The notes under the pieces were generated by a model, which worked only from the letters and a program-made list of their open reading frames with translations, made no database searches and was not told the origin of the DNA. Shown here piece by piece: positions 51,376 to 59,656 of a stretch of DNA of 64,000 nt. The first letter of the stretch is position 1. Each line of letters begins with the position of its first letter. Where the stretch lies: positions 1 through 64,000 of the forward strand of contig CASYFC010000004.1 in assembly GCA_949482135.1 (NCBI GenBank), read 5' to 3'. The translations under genes and the position numbers were made by a program. Source of the DNA: an uncultured Clostridia bacterium. GTDB taxonomy: Bacteria > Bacillota > Clostridia > TANB77 > CAG-508.

Positions 51376-51801
51376 TTATACACTAAATTGTATCAAATTA
51401 AGTCCAATTTCACTACTTAGTTTTCTTCCTACTTGACCTTCAATTTTTCTAACAATTATTTCTGAAGTAGCTGAAATTTTAGATTGTACTAAATGACCAC
51501 CTTTAACATTTCCATCTTCATCACCAAAATTAATATGAATGTGAAGATATACTTCTCCATCTTTTCTTGTAGCATTTCCAACTAATGATGTTATCTCAAA
51601 CATTCCTTCAAAAACTTTGGTGTTATATTCTTTAGTATTTATATTAAATACCCCAATTTCAACTAAATTACTAGCGCCAAGACCTGTAATTTCTGCAAGT
51701 TTGATATCTTCTTTTTCGCATAATTCCTTTAAAGAAGATATTACTTCTTCACCTTTATTTAATCGTATTATATAATTATCATTAAATTTTCTGTATTCCA
51801 T
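51376..51801 (-). CDS. PPC-domain (DUF296) DNA-binding protein
   Basis: A 141-residue protein of the PPC/DUF296 family. LAEITGLGASNLVEIGVF and the metal-like HIHINFGDEDGNVKGGHL core match the family, which in bacteria forms trimers with unclear DNA or ligand binding. ATG 51801 follows GGGAGGA; an ATG at 51825 lacks a site. A 37-base imperfect palindrome (51850-51887) sits upstream and may be an autoregulatory operator. Confidence 0.85.
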   Translation of the reverse strand: MEYRKFNDNYIIRLNKGEEVISSLKELCEKEDIKLAEITGLGASNLVEIGVFNINTKEYNTKVFEGMFEITSLVGNATRKDGEVYLHIHINFGDEDGNVKGGHLVQSKISATSEIIVRKIEGQVGRKLSSEIGLNLIQFSV

Positions 51802-51849
51802 TTTATCCTCCCAAAAATGACTCAATTTGTTTTATATTATCATAACCTA

Positions 51850-51887
51850 TTTTATATTACAATCAAAATTTTTAATGTAATATAAAA
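51850..51887. promoter_or_regulatory. Inverted repeat upstream of the PPC gene
   Basis: TTTTATATTACA (51850-51861) and TGTAATATAAAA (51876-51887) are exact reverse complements. A partial third TTTTATATTA follows at 51890. Confidence 0.5.
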
Positions 51888-51940
51888 AGTTTTATATTAA
51901 TATATATCATAAAATTCTGAATATTTTCACTTTGTCACAG

Positions 51941-51969
51941 TTGACATAATCGTTTAAAAATGTTATACT
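51941..51969 (+). promoter_or_regulatory. Promoter of the 141-residue cassette
   Basis: TTGACA (51941-51946), a 17-base spacer and TATACT (51964-51969). Confidence 0.75.
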
Positions 51970-52012
51970 TATGATGTACGTTTTTAACCTTTTCGAACAT
52001 AGGAGGTAACTT

Positions 52013-52438
52013 ATGTATAACATTGGTGTAGAGTTCGTAGTGTCCGTTAATGAGATGACTCCGCAGGAAGTTATTCGGATTCTAAATGCTCTTGGAGCCA
52101 AATCCATTGGCCCATTTGCAGAAAAATGTTCTCACTTTGGCAAAGGCTACAAATACCTCGGTAATATCATTCAGATTGGTACTTTGCTCTTCACTTTCAC
52201 ATGGGATAGTGAAAATTGCAAAATATCAATGAAACCGATTTCATTGAATACCAACTGTGTGCCTACCGACAAGCTCCCAATTACCGTAACAGGAAGTCAA
52301 TCTGGAGATACAGGGCTCTTTGCAAGCAAAGAAGACGCCATTGCATGGCTGAGCAATATGAGCTCCATTGAGCAGCTGAAGCTTTCTGTGAAAACTGCCG
52401 ATTATAATGGTCCTGCCGTTATGTTCCTGGCACAATAA
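52013..52438 (+). CDS. Uncharacterised 141-residue protein on a GC-richer cassette
   Basis: I do not recognise this family. The protein is mixed alpha/beta (MYNIGVEFVVSVNEMTPQEVIRILNALGAKSIG) with an ACT-like feel in its first 40 residues, and a second part with TVTGSQSGDTGLFASKEDAIAWLSNM; neither is convincing. It has no signal peptide or membrane segment. It starts after an AGGAGG with a good promoter and ends before two successive terminators. The base composition differs from the AT-rich PPC and M16 genes on its left. Confidence 0.75.
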   Translation: MYNIGVEFVVSVNEMTPQEVIRILNALGAKSIGPFAEKCSHFGKGYKYLGNIIQIGTLLFTFTWDSENCKISMKPISLNTNCVPTDKLPITVTGSQSGDTGLFASKEDAIAWLSNMSSIEQLKLSVKTADYNGPAVMFLAQ

Positions 52439-52458
52439 TCACATCAATATGTTATGTA

Positions 52459-52512
52459 CCCCCATACAGTCACTATAAGATTTTAAGTGATTGTATGGGG
52501 GTCTTATTTATA
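52459..52512 (+). terminator. First terminator of the 141-residue cassette
   Basis: CCCCCATACA pairs with TGTATGGGGG, extended by TCACT/AGTGA with a bulge, then a T-rich run. Confidence 0.85.
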
Positions 52513-52524
52513 AAAATAAATTGT

Positions 52525-52556
52525 AAGAACCCCAGCATTTGCTGGGGCTCTTTTTG
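52525..52556 (+). terminator. Second terminator of the 141-residue cassette
   Basis: CCCCAGC (52530-52536) pairs with GCTGGGG (52541-52547) around ATTT, with five T after it. The core CAGCATTTGCTG equals that at 6088-6099. Confidence 0.85.
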
Positions 52557-52662
52557 ACGATACATTCTTCTATGCACCATACTTTCTCTAATCAAAGATT
52601 AGAGTATGACAAATAGGATCTTCTCCAAAAGTCAACTACTATTGTTTGGAGTTTATCTCCAA

Positions 52663-52736
52663 TGGAGGCGCCTATCGGAGTCGGACCGATCATCAGAGTT
52701 TTGCAGACTCGTGCCTTACCGCTTGGCTAAGGCGCC
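52663..52736 (-). tRNA. tRNA-Cys (anticodon GCA)
   Basis: A cloverleaf on the minus strand with acceptor GGCGCCT/AGGCGCC, D-arm GCC..GGC, anticodon loop CTGCAAA (anticodon GCA, reads UGC) and T-arm ATCGG/CCGAT. CCA is encoded. It lies 26 bases beyond the Gly tRNA on the same strand. Confidence 0.93.
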
Positions 52737-52762
52737 ATAAATTAAAAAAACTCAAGTTTTTT

Positions 52763-52836
52763 TGGAGCAGGTAACGGGAATCGGACCCGTAACTAATCCT
52801 TGGCAAGGATTTATTTTACCACTAAACTATACCTGC
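52763..52836 (-). tRNA. tRNA-Gly (anticodon GCC)
   Basis: A cloverleaf on the minus strand with acceptor GCAGGTA/TACCTGC, anticodon stem AATCC/GGATT with loop TTGCCAA (anticodon GCC, reads GGC/GGU) and T-arm CGGG/CCCG. CCA is encoded. An AAAAACT/AGTTTTT hairpin lies between this gene and tRNA-Cys. Confidence 0.95.
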
Positions 52837-53054
52837 ATTCTATCAACTGAGCCGTTTGTATATCACAACAAAGCATAACTATAATAACAGAAAAACAAAG
52901 AAAAGTCAAGTTAATATTTTAATATATTTAGTAAAATTAATTTTGAAAATTTACTATATAATATTATATTCTTAAAATTAATAAAAAATTACAAAATAAT
53001 AAAATATACTTTTAATGTATATATTACATTTTTCGATAATTCTCGCTCTATTAA

Positions 53055-53083
53055 TTGACATCTATATTAAAATTTTATATTAT
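53055..53083 (+). promoter_or_regulatory. Promoter of the HNH cassette
   Basis: TTGACA (53055-53060), a 17-base spacer and TATTAT (53078-53083). Confidence 0.65.
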
Positions 53084-53132
53084 ATGTATGAAAACAAAAT
53101 AATTTGTGACAATATGAAAAAGGAGTGATCTT

Positions 53133-53798
53133 ATGATTATACGGTTACCCGAAAATTATTTTTATACTGCACGTGGTCCAAATAACTATGCCTATGCATC
53201 AAATGGAACTCTTTATATTGAGGGATATGTAAATTTTGAACACTTAATGTACAACCTTTCATATACTCTAAATGGATATGGCCGTTGTTACTATTGTGGA
53301 TGTATTCTAACTCGTTCCAATAGAACTCTTGATCATATTCATCCTAGGAGTTGGGGTGGCATTAGTCTTCCTGATAATTTAGTTCCTTGTTGTAAGAGTT
53401 GTAACAATGAAAAAACTGATATGACCCCAGAACAGTACGAGAAATTTAAGAAAATTCACAAATCTGACAAACAACAGGCATTTTATCAACAATGCCTAAA
53501 GGAAAATAGAGATTTTATGAAATCAAGAAAATTTCTTGTTCCTGAAGATTGGGTAACAATGTATGATGCAAGTCAATTGATTGAAGCTCTTTCTTTTAGA
53601 TTTCTTGAAATGTCTAAAATGAAAAAGCTTGAGGATTATTTTAAAACTGTTAAACAATATCCTCATCCAATTGTTGTTTCATCAAATGGGTGGCTTTTCA
53701 AGGGAAAGCACATTTTATATCATGCTCGGAAAATCCATCGCCCAGTTGTACCAGCAATAGTTCTTGAAAACGTTAAAGTAATAATGAATTCCTCCTGA
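53133..53798 (+). CDS. HNH endonuclease with a ParB-like C-terminal segment
   Basis: A 221-residue protein. The HNH core holds two CxxC zinc knuckles (Cys52/Cys55 and Cys87/Cys90) around DHIHPRSWGG (67-76) and ends NLVPCCKSCNNEK, as in phage and restriction HNH nucleases. Residues about 178-213 (PIVVSSNGWLFKGKHILYHA, then VVPAIVLENV) resemble the ParB/Srx-fold strand-turn-strand of partition-type domains. The combination suggests a DNA-targeted nuclease, but the target is unknown. It starts after AAGGAG and is closed by a hairpin that overlaps its stop. The gene stands alone among AT-rich DNA near tRNAs, a common site of insertion. Confidence 0.82.
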   Translation: MIIRLPENYFYTARGPNNYAYASNGTLYIEGYVNFEHLMYNLSYTLNGYGRCYYCGCILTRSNRTLDHIHPRSWGGISLPDNLVPCCKSCNNEKTDMTPEQYEKFKKIHKSDKQQAFYQQCLKENRDFMKSRKFLVPEDWVTMYDASQLIEALSFRFLEMSKMKKLEDYFKTVKQYPHPIVVSSNGWLFKGKHILYHARKIHRPVVPAIVLENVKVIMNSS

Positions 53799-53822
53799 TT
53801 TTCAGGAGGAATTTCCATTTTA
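53787..53822 (+). terminator. Terminator of the HNH cassette
   Basis: AATTCCTCCTGA (53787-53798) pairs with TCAGGAGGAATT (53802-53813). The left arm includes the stop codon. Confidence 0.8.
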
Positions 53823-53913
53823 ACAGATATTTTTTATAGATATTGTAATTAAATATCGTTTATGATATGATTTTATATATTAAATTATACTTTAATATTA
53901 AAGGAGAAAACTA

Positions 53914-54507
53914 ATGATAAAAAAAGATATTGATGCTAGAACTACCGCTGGTCAAATAATTAAGGGATTTGTTTCCTATACTATACTTATTGGATTTATA
54001 TGTTTTATTATAATATTTGTAGTAAATAATTTATTAAGTAATTTTTCTGGATCAGCAACAAGAGGTTTATATATTACATTACCTCTAATGGCTATAATTC
54101 TTTTGTATTTTATAGTTCATGGAATATGTAAATTAAGTACATACGATGTATTCAAAAATTCAAAAACTAATCCAGATAATTATAAAAAAATTATTAAATA
54201 TTTGAATATATTTTTTATTGTTTGTATAGTTCTTTCAATCTGTGTATTTTTAGAATTACTTTATTTGAATCTAAGTTATCAAACAATAACAATTGAATAT
54301 TCAATTTTAAAATATAAAGATGTTTTTTCAAATGATCATGTTTCTAATTTAACTAATGATATGATAAATAGTTATAATTTTTCTAAAACTAATTTAGTAA
54401 TTTCTACAGTTATTTTAGTAATTGGTCTTTCTGTTTCAATACTTTCTTTAATACCTTATCAAAGAAAAATGATTGTTAAATATAATAACTATGAAGAAAA
54501 TAATTAA
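53914..54507 (+). CDS. Uncharacterised four-helix membrane protein
   Basis: A 197-residue protein with four predicted membrane helices (about 19-40, 53-70, 94-115 and 163-185) and a short loop between helices 3 and 4 with polar residues. No family is recognised. Its start follows AAAGGAG. It is followed by a terminator and by the ZIP gene on the same strand. The base composition is native. Confidence 0.7.
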   Translation: MIKKDIDARTTAGQIIKGFVSYTILIGFICFIIIFVVNNLLSNFSGSATRGLYITLPLMAIILLYFIVHGICKLSTYDVFKNSKTNPDNYKKIIKYLNIFFIVCIVLSICVFLELLYLNLSYQTITIEYSILKYKDVFSNDHVSNLTNDMINSYNFSKTNLVISTVILVIGLSVSILSLIPYQRKMIVKYNNYEENN

Positions 54508-54520
54508 ATATAAAAGTATA

Positions 54521-54554
54521 ATAGAACTTTGTTTCAAAGCAAAGTTCTTTTTTG
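54521..54554 (+). terminator. Terminator of the membrane protein gene
   Basis: AGAACTTTG and CAAAGTTCT form a stem followed by six T. Confidence 0.75.
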
Positions 54555-54601
54555 TAATAAAATTTATTTTTCTAAATATACTTCAGTAGAAAGGATTTTT
54601 T

Positions 54602-55333
54602 ATGGATATTGGAACAATTAGCTTTTATGGTCTTATTTTTGGGATTTTAGGAACATCTCTTGGTGGAATTATTGGAGCATTTTTAAATATAAAATCTAAT
54701 AAATTCCTTAGCTTCATATTAGAATTCGCGGCCGGATTAATGACTGCAATTGTATGTTTTGATTTAATTCCAGAAGCACTTAAAATAATTAATATTACGA
54801 AATGCATATTTGGAATTTTTATTGGTATTATTTCTATGATTTTTTGTGATAACATTGTTAATTCTTGCTATAAAAATGATAAAAAATCATCAAATAGTCT
54901 TTTAAAAACAGGTATTATTATAGCAATAGGATTAGCTATTCATAATTTTCCAGAAGGGTTAGCAATAGGTGCTGGTTTTGAATCTTCAAGTACACTTGGC
55001 TTTAAACTTGCAATTGCTATTGCTCTTCATGATATACCAGAAGGTGTATCCATTTCTTTACCATTGAAAAGTGCTGGAACATCTAAACGCAAATCAATAA
55101 TAATAACATTTTTATCTGGTCTTACAACTGGAATTGGCGCTTTTGCTGGTTCTATTCTAGGAAGTATCTCTTTAGATTTAATTGGAATCTCATTAGCATT
55201 TGCAGCAGGTGCAATGCTATATATAGTTTCTTGTGAATTAATTCCAGAATCTAAAAATATGTATAAAGGAAGATTTGCTTCTTTAGGCAATATGTTTGGA
55301 CTGATTCTTGGAATATTAGCTCAATTAATTTAA
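54602..55333 (+). CDS. ZIP-family metal transporter
   Basis: A 243-residue protein with about eight helices. The fourth and fifth helices carry the metal-binding HNFPEGLAIG and HDIPEGVSIS, the ZIP signature. It brings zinc or a similar divalent metal into the cytoplasm. Its length matches bacterial ZupT/GufA-like members. The start follows AGAAAGGA. It is convergent with prfA. Confidence 0.92.
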   Translation: MDIGTISFYGLIFGILGTSLGGIIGAFLNIKSNKFLSFILEFAAGLMTAIVCFDLIPEALKIINITKCIFGIFIGIISMIFCDNIVNSCYKNDKKSSNSLLKTGIIIAIGLAIHNFPEGLAIGAGFESSSTLGFKLAIAIALHDIPEGVSISLPLKSAGTSKRKSIIITFLSGLTTGIGAFAGSILGSISLDLIGISLAFAAGAMLYIVSCELIPESKNMYKGRFASLGNMFGLILGILAQLI

Positions 55334-55340
55334 TAAAATA

Positions 55341-55381
55341 AAAAAGTGAAATTTAAGGAACATCCCTAAATTTCACTTTTT
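55341..55381. terminator. Bidirectional terminator and repeat between ZIP and prfA genes
   Basis: AAAAAGTGAAATTTA (55341-55355) and TAAATTTCACTTTTT (55367-55381) form a 15-bp perfect stem around an 11-base loop. The arms and loop match the element at 23552-23614 with one base change. Confidence 0.8.
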
Positions 55382-55382
55382 A

Positions 55383-56444
55383 TTATTCATTATTTCCTTT
55401 TAATTTTTCTGCTCTATCAGTAGCAATTAAATTATCTACCATTTCGTCCATATCTCCATTTAAGAAGTTTTCCATTTGGAAAATACTGAAGCCAATTCTA
55501 TGATCTGTAATTCTTCCTTGAGGATAGTTATATGTTCTTATTTTCTCACTTCTATCTCCTGAACCAACTTGACTTCTTCTTTCGCTTGCTACAGCTTTTT
55601 CTTGTTTTTCTCTTTCTTGTTCATATATTCTTGAACGAAGTAATCTCATTGCATATTCTCTATTTTGTAATTGAGATCTTTCTGTTTGACACTCTGCAAC
55701 TATTCCTGTTGGCTCGTGTATTAATCTAACAGCTGATGATGTTTTATTAACGTGTTGTCCTCCAGCGCCAGAAGCTCTAAACACTTCCATTCTTACATCT
55801 GCTGGATTTATTTCTACTTCAACATCTTCTACTTCTGGTAAAACAGCTACAGTAGCTGTTGATGTATGAATTCTACCACTACTTTCTGTATCTGGAACTC
55901 TTTGAACTCTATGAACTCCACTTTCAAATTTAAATCTGCTGTATGCACCTTTTCCTGTTATCATGAAAGATATTTCCTTATATCCTCCAATTCCTGTTTC
56001 ATTTTCATTTATTACTTGAATTTGGAAATGTTTTCTTTCAGCATACATAGAATACATTCTAAATAATACTCCTGCAAATAAAGCTGCTTCATCTCCTCCT
56101 GCTCCTGCTCTAATTTCGCAGATAACATTATTATCATCATTAGGATCTTTTGGAATTAAAAGAATTTTTAACTCTTCTTCTATTTTTGGAAGCTTTTCTT
56201 TAGCATCTAACATTTCCATTTCAGCTAATTCTTTCATTTCAGGATCATCTAACATTTCCTTAGCTTCTTCTAAGTTCTTACTAACAGTTTTATATTCTCT
56301 ATATTTTATAACTATGTCTTCTAAATCGCTATGTTCCTTCATTAATTTTTTCCACTCATTTTGTCTTGAAATTACTTCTGGATCACTAATTAATCCATTT
56401 AGTTCTTCATATCTTTTTTCTACGTCTTCTAATCTTTGAAACAT
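55383..56444 (-). CDS. prfA: Peptide chain release factor 1
   Basis: A 353-residue factor that recognises UAA and UAG. The PxT-type recognition loop is in the [25 protein letters not shown] segment with the PDT reading, and the catalytic [14 protein letters not shown] carries GGQ. The start ATG 56444 has AGGAAGAGG upstream; a longer frame lacks it. The gene is complete and native in composition. Confidence 0.96.
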   Translation of the reverse strand: MFQRLEDVEKRYEELNGLISDPEVISRQNEWKKLMKEHSDLEDIVIKYREYKTVSKNLEEAKEMLDDPEMKELAEMEMLDAKEKLPKIEEELKILLIPKDPNDDNNVICEIRAGAGGDEAALFAGVLFRMYSMYAERKHFQIQVINENETGIGGYKEISFMITGKGAYSRFKFESGVHRVQRVPDTESSGRIHTSTATVAVLPEVEDVEVEINPADVRMEVFRASGAGGQHVNKTSSAVRLIHEPTGIVAECQTERSQLQNREYAMRLLRSRIYEQEREKQEKAVASERRSQVGSGDRSEKIRTYNYPQGRITDHRIGFSIFQMENFLNGDMDEMVDNLIATDRAEKLKGNNE

Positions 56445-56535
56445 AAAAACCTCTTCCTTTTTATTATTATAAATTATTTTATAAGTTGCTTTTTTCTTAT
56501 TAAACTGCAACATTTATATTATAACCTAATTTTAC

Positions 56536-58413
56536 CTATTTTTCAAGGTTTATTAAATTATAATCTATTTTTAAATTATCTAAAGCGATTTTTTCTCTGT
56601 CTGAGCATGTAAAAATAATAATTTGATTATCTTTAAAATTGTTTTGTATGTATCTTAAAATATTTGTTAATCTATCATTATCAAAATAAGCAAATGCTTC
56701 ATCTAAAATTATTGGCATATTTTCATCTGAAACTTCATTTAAAGCACTTAATCTTAATGATAAATACATTTGATCTATTGTTCCAACACTTAATCTAGAA
56801 GCTGGTATATATCTACCATCATCTATTTCTACATTTATTCCTTCACTATCTGTTATAGTAACATTTTTATATCTATTATTAGAAATCTTTGAAATTATAT
56901 CTGATAAATTTTGAGTGAATTTAGGACTAATATTTTCTTTTACTTGAGTATAAGCTTTTTCTAAACATTCTTTAGCTATATTATATGATTTGTTTAGTGA
57001 TATTAGTTCATCTCTTTCTTCTTCTGCTCCCATTAATTCTTCTTCAATATTTGCCAAGTTTTCTATCTTAGAATTAATCTCTTTAGTATTGTTTTCCATT
57101 GTTTGCATTCTAAATTTAGATGTATTTATTCTATTTTCCTTAAGCTCTATTTCTCTGTTTATTTCATCATAGCTTTTACTTAAAAATTCCTCTATATATC
57201 CTATACTTATATTATTTTGATATTTTAAAATTAGTTCTTCTCTATCTTTTTCTATTTCTTGATTTAACTTATTTTCTTTTTCTTCTGCTTCTTTTCTTTG
57301 ATTTTCTTTATTTTGCTTTAAAACTTCAATTTCATTTATTATTTTACTAACAGATTCTTCTCGTGTTAGCTTCATACCTGAGGCTTGTTTTCTATCTTTT
57401 AATATTTTGTATATTATTATTCCCATTGGTATTACTGGAATTACAGCAGAAAGTTTAATTGGTGAAGCTATTAATAATACTGCAAATGCTATAAATAAAA
57501 CAATTAGTGAAATATAATAATTTTTTAAATTTATTTTCTCATAGTTTTCATCTACATTATTACTTATTCTTTTGTTTAGCTCATTAATTTTATTATTATA
57601 TTCCTTCTCCAAATTTTTATTAAAATTGATTTCAGCAGTTTTTATTCTATTATTATCAAGCTTAGTTTTTATTTCTTTTAAAAATTCTTTTTTACATTCA
57701 TCTTTATTAATTTCTATGCTTAAATGTTCTTTTTCTGATGAATTATCATAAATGTTTTCTCTATAGCTTTCTAAACTTAATTTTTGATCCATTAATTTAC
57801 GAATTTTGCTATCTATAATATTTATTGGTCTTTGTGATGTTCTTTCAGTTCCTACTTCTTCATTTTGCATTTTGTTTATTTTATCCATAGATTTCTTAAA
57901 TGAAATATTATCATCACCTGATGAAATTAAATTACTAATTTTTTGTATAATACTTGCTTGACTTGATTTGCTAAGCCTTAATCCTTCTTGTTCTGATATA
58001 GCTGTACTATAAAAAGTTTCTTCATCAATTCCTGTTTGCTCTTCAAAAAATTCTATCCCTTTTGTTTTATCAATCTTAAAAGTTTTTGAAATATCCTCTT
58101 TACTTGAATTATATATAATTGGATTTTTCTTTTTAAATTCTCTATATACTTCAAATTCTTCAGCATTATCTAAAGTATAATTTATTTTTCCTGAAAACTC
58201 CTCTGTTTTCCATGGCTTATATTTATCAAAATCTGAAATATCTTTTCCATTTTTATTTTTTGAAGCACCATAAAGCATACTTGAGATAAACTTTAGCATA
58301 CTTGATTTTCCTGATTCGTTTTCTCCTTGTATAATATTTATTCCATTTTGTAATTCTACATCTTTATTTTGTAATTTACCAAATCCGTTTATTTTTAAAC
58401 TATTTATTCTCAA
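56536..58413 (-). CDS. SbcC/Rad50-like ATPase (YhaN type)
   Basis: A 625-residue ABC-type ATPase of the SMC/Rad50 kind. The N-terminal Walker A is GENESGKSSMLKF, the middle is two coiled-coil arms with a hydrophobic hairpin (YYISLIVLFIAFAVLLIASPIKLSAVIPVIPMGIIIYKIL) that could enter the membrane, and the C-terminus holds ASRLSVGTIDQMYLSLRL (signature) and PIILDEAFAYFD (Walker B). With the SbcD-like nuclease directly upstream it forms the YhaN-YhaO pair, which processes DNA ends. It lies 14 bases behind that gene. Confidence 0.88.
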   Translation of the reverse strand: MRINSLKINGFGKLQNKDVELQNGINIIQGENESGKSSMLKFISSMLYGASKNKNGKDISDFDKYKPWKTEEFSGKINYTLDNAEEFEVYREFKKKNPIIYNSSKEDISKTFKIDKTKGIEFFEEQTGIDEETFYSTAISEQEGLRLSKSSQASIIQKISNLISSGDDNISFKKSMDKINKMQNEEVGTERTSQRPINIIDSKIRKLMDQKLSLESYRENIYDNSSEKEHLSIEINKDECKKEFLKEIKTKLDNNRIKTAEINFNKNLEKEYNNKINELNKRISNNVDENYEKINLKNYYISLIVLFIAFAVLLIASPIKLSAVIPVIPMGIIIYKILKDRKQASGMKLTREESVSKIINEIEVLKQNKENQRKEAEEKENKLNQEIEKDREELILKYQNNISIGYIEEFLSKSYDEINREIELKENRINTSKFRMQTMENNTKEINSKIENLANIEEELMGAEEERDELISLNKSYNIAKECLEKAYTQVKENISPKFTQNLSDIISKISNNRYKNVTITDSEGINVEIDDGRYIPASRLSVGTIDQMYLSLRLSALNEVSDENMPIILDEAFAYFDNDRLTNILRYIQNNFKDNQIIIFTCSDREKIALDNLKIDYNLINLEK

Positions 58414-58427
58414 ATTTTCTCACCTCT

Positions 58428-59501
58428 TTACATTGCTTCTAATCCAATTTCTATAGCTTTTTGATATTCTTCTTCTGTGCATAATCCTTGATTATACATA
58501 TTTAAAACTTCTTTTACAAAAATACCTTTTAAATTGTTTTGTTTTGATAACTCTTCTAAATTATAATTTAATTTTGTTTTATCTTTTACTTTTAATATAT
58601 TAGTTTGTGAAACTGCTCTTAATATATCTCTTGTATTTATTTCAAAATTTCTGTTTCCAACTAAAATAATTTTATACATTGTCATTTCATTATAAGAATA
58701 ATTTAAAATCTTTTCTATTAACTCTTCTTTTGAAAAAAGTTCATCTACTGTAATTATAAGTTCTTCAAAATTTCTTTCATCAAGCTCTATAAATGCCATA
58801 TTGAACTTATCTTTGGTTACTTCTCCAACTATCATTCCATGATTTCCGAGTTCATCAAATCCTAGAGAAATTGTAGACCCTGGATAATATATTCTATTTT
58901 GATTATTTATATTATTTTTATGGACATGTCCAATTGCGCAATAATCAAAACCTACAGAATTAAGTTTTGATTCTAGTATTGGATTATATGAAAATCCTTC
59001 TTTATCTTTTGAGCCATTTAAATCACAATGTGAAAGTAAAACACTTGGCTTATTAGAATATGGTAATACAATATTTTCTAAAGGAGACTCATTCATATAA
59101 AATTCGTTAAAAGCCATCCCATAAATATTTACATTTTCATCTTCATATCTTTCTATATTGGAGTTTCTAAAAATATATACATTGTCTCCAAAATCATAAT
59201 TATTATAGTAAGAGTTTTTTATATATGGATCATGATTTCCAGGAGATATAAATATCTTGGTTTCTGGTATTTCGTTAAACAATTTTGCAATATAATCTAT
59301 TGTAGATTTTTTTACATATTCATGTTCATATAAATCTCCTGAAATTAATAAATACTCTATTTTATTTTCTTTAATATATTCTATAACTCTTTTAAATGCA
59401 TTTCTTTGTTCTAATCTTCTTTTATCTCCTAAACCTTCTTTCAAATTTAAGGAAGTAAAAGGTGCATCAAAATGCATGTCAGCAATATGTACAAATCTCA
59501 T
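58428..59501 (-). CDS. SbcD-like DNA repair nuclease (YhaO type)
   Basis: A 357-residue metallophosphoesterase. Motifs are IADMHFDAPF (D.H), LISGDLYEH (GD..), SPGNHDPYI (GNHD), LSHCDLNG and CAIGHVHKNN (GH.H). It binds two Mn2+ and cuts DNA as partner of the Rad50-like ATPase encoded next. It has an AGAAAGAA-type ribosome site and is the first gene of the pair. Confidence 0.9.
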   Translation of the reverse strand: MRFVHIADMHFDAPFTSLNLKEGLGDKRRLEQRNAFKRVIEYIKENKIEYLLISGDLYEHEYVKKSTIDYIAKLFNEIPETKIFISPGNHDPYIKNSYYNNYDFGDNVYIFRNSNIERYEDENVNIYGMAFNEFYMNESPLENIVLPYSNKPSVLLSHCDLNGSKDKEGFSYNPILESKLNSVGFDYCAIGHVHKNNINNQNRIYYPGSTISLGFDELGNHGMIVGEVTKDKFNMAFIELDERNFEELIITVDELFSKEELIEKILNYSYNEMTMYKIILVGNRNFEINTRDILRAVSQTNILKVKDKTKLNYNLEELSKQNNLKGIFVKEVLNMYNQGLCTEEEYQKAIEIGLEAM

Positions 59502-59618
59502 TTTACCATCTTCTTTCTCTTTTTTAGTTTTATAATTTTATCATAGGTATAAAATATAGTCAACATTTTGGCGAACAATTATTTGCCAAGGTTGTTAAAT
59601 TTTATTTTTCATATATAC

Positions 59619-59652
59619 AAAAAAGAGTAAGATTTCTCTTACTCTTTAAAAA
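59619..59652 (-). terminator. Terminator behind the VirD4-like gene
   Basis: AAAGAGTAAGA pairs with TCTTACTCTTT, with A and T runs outside. Confidence 0.75.
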
Positions 59653-59656
59653 ATTA

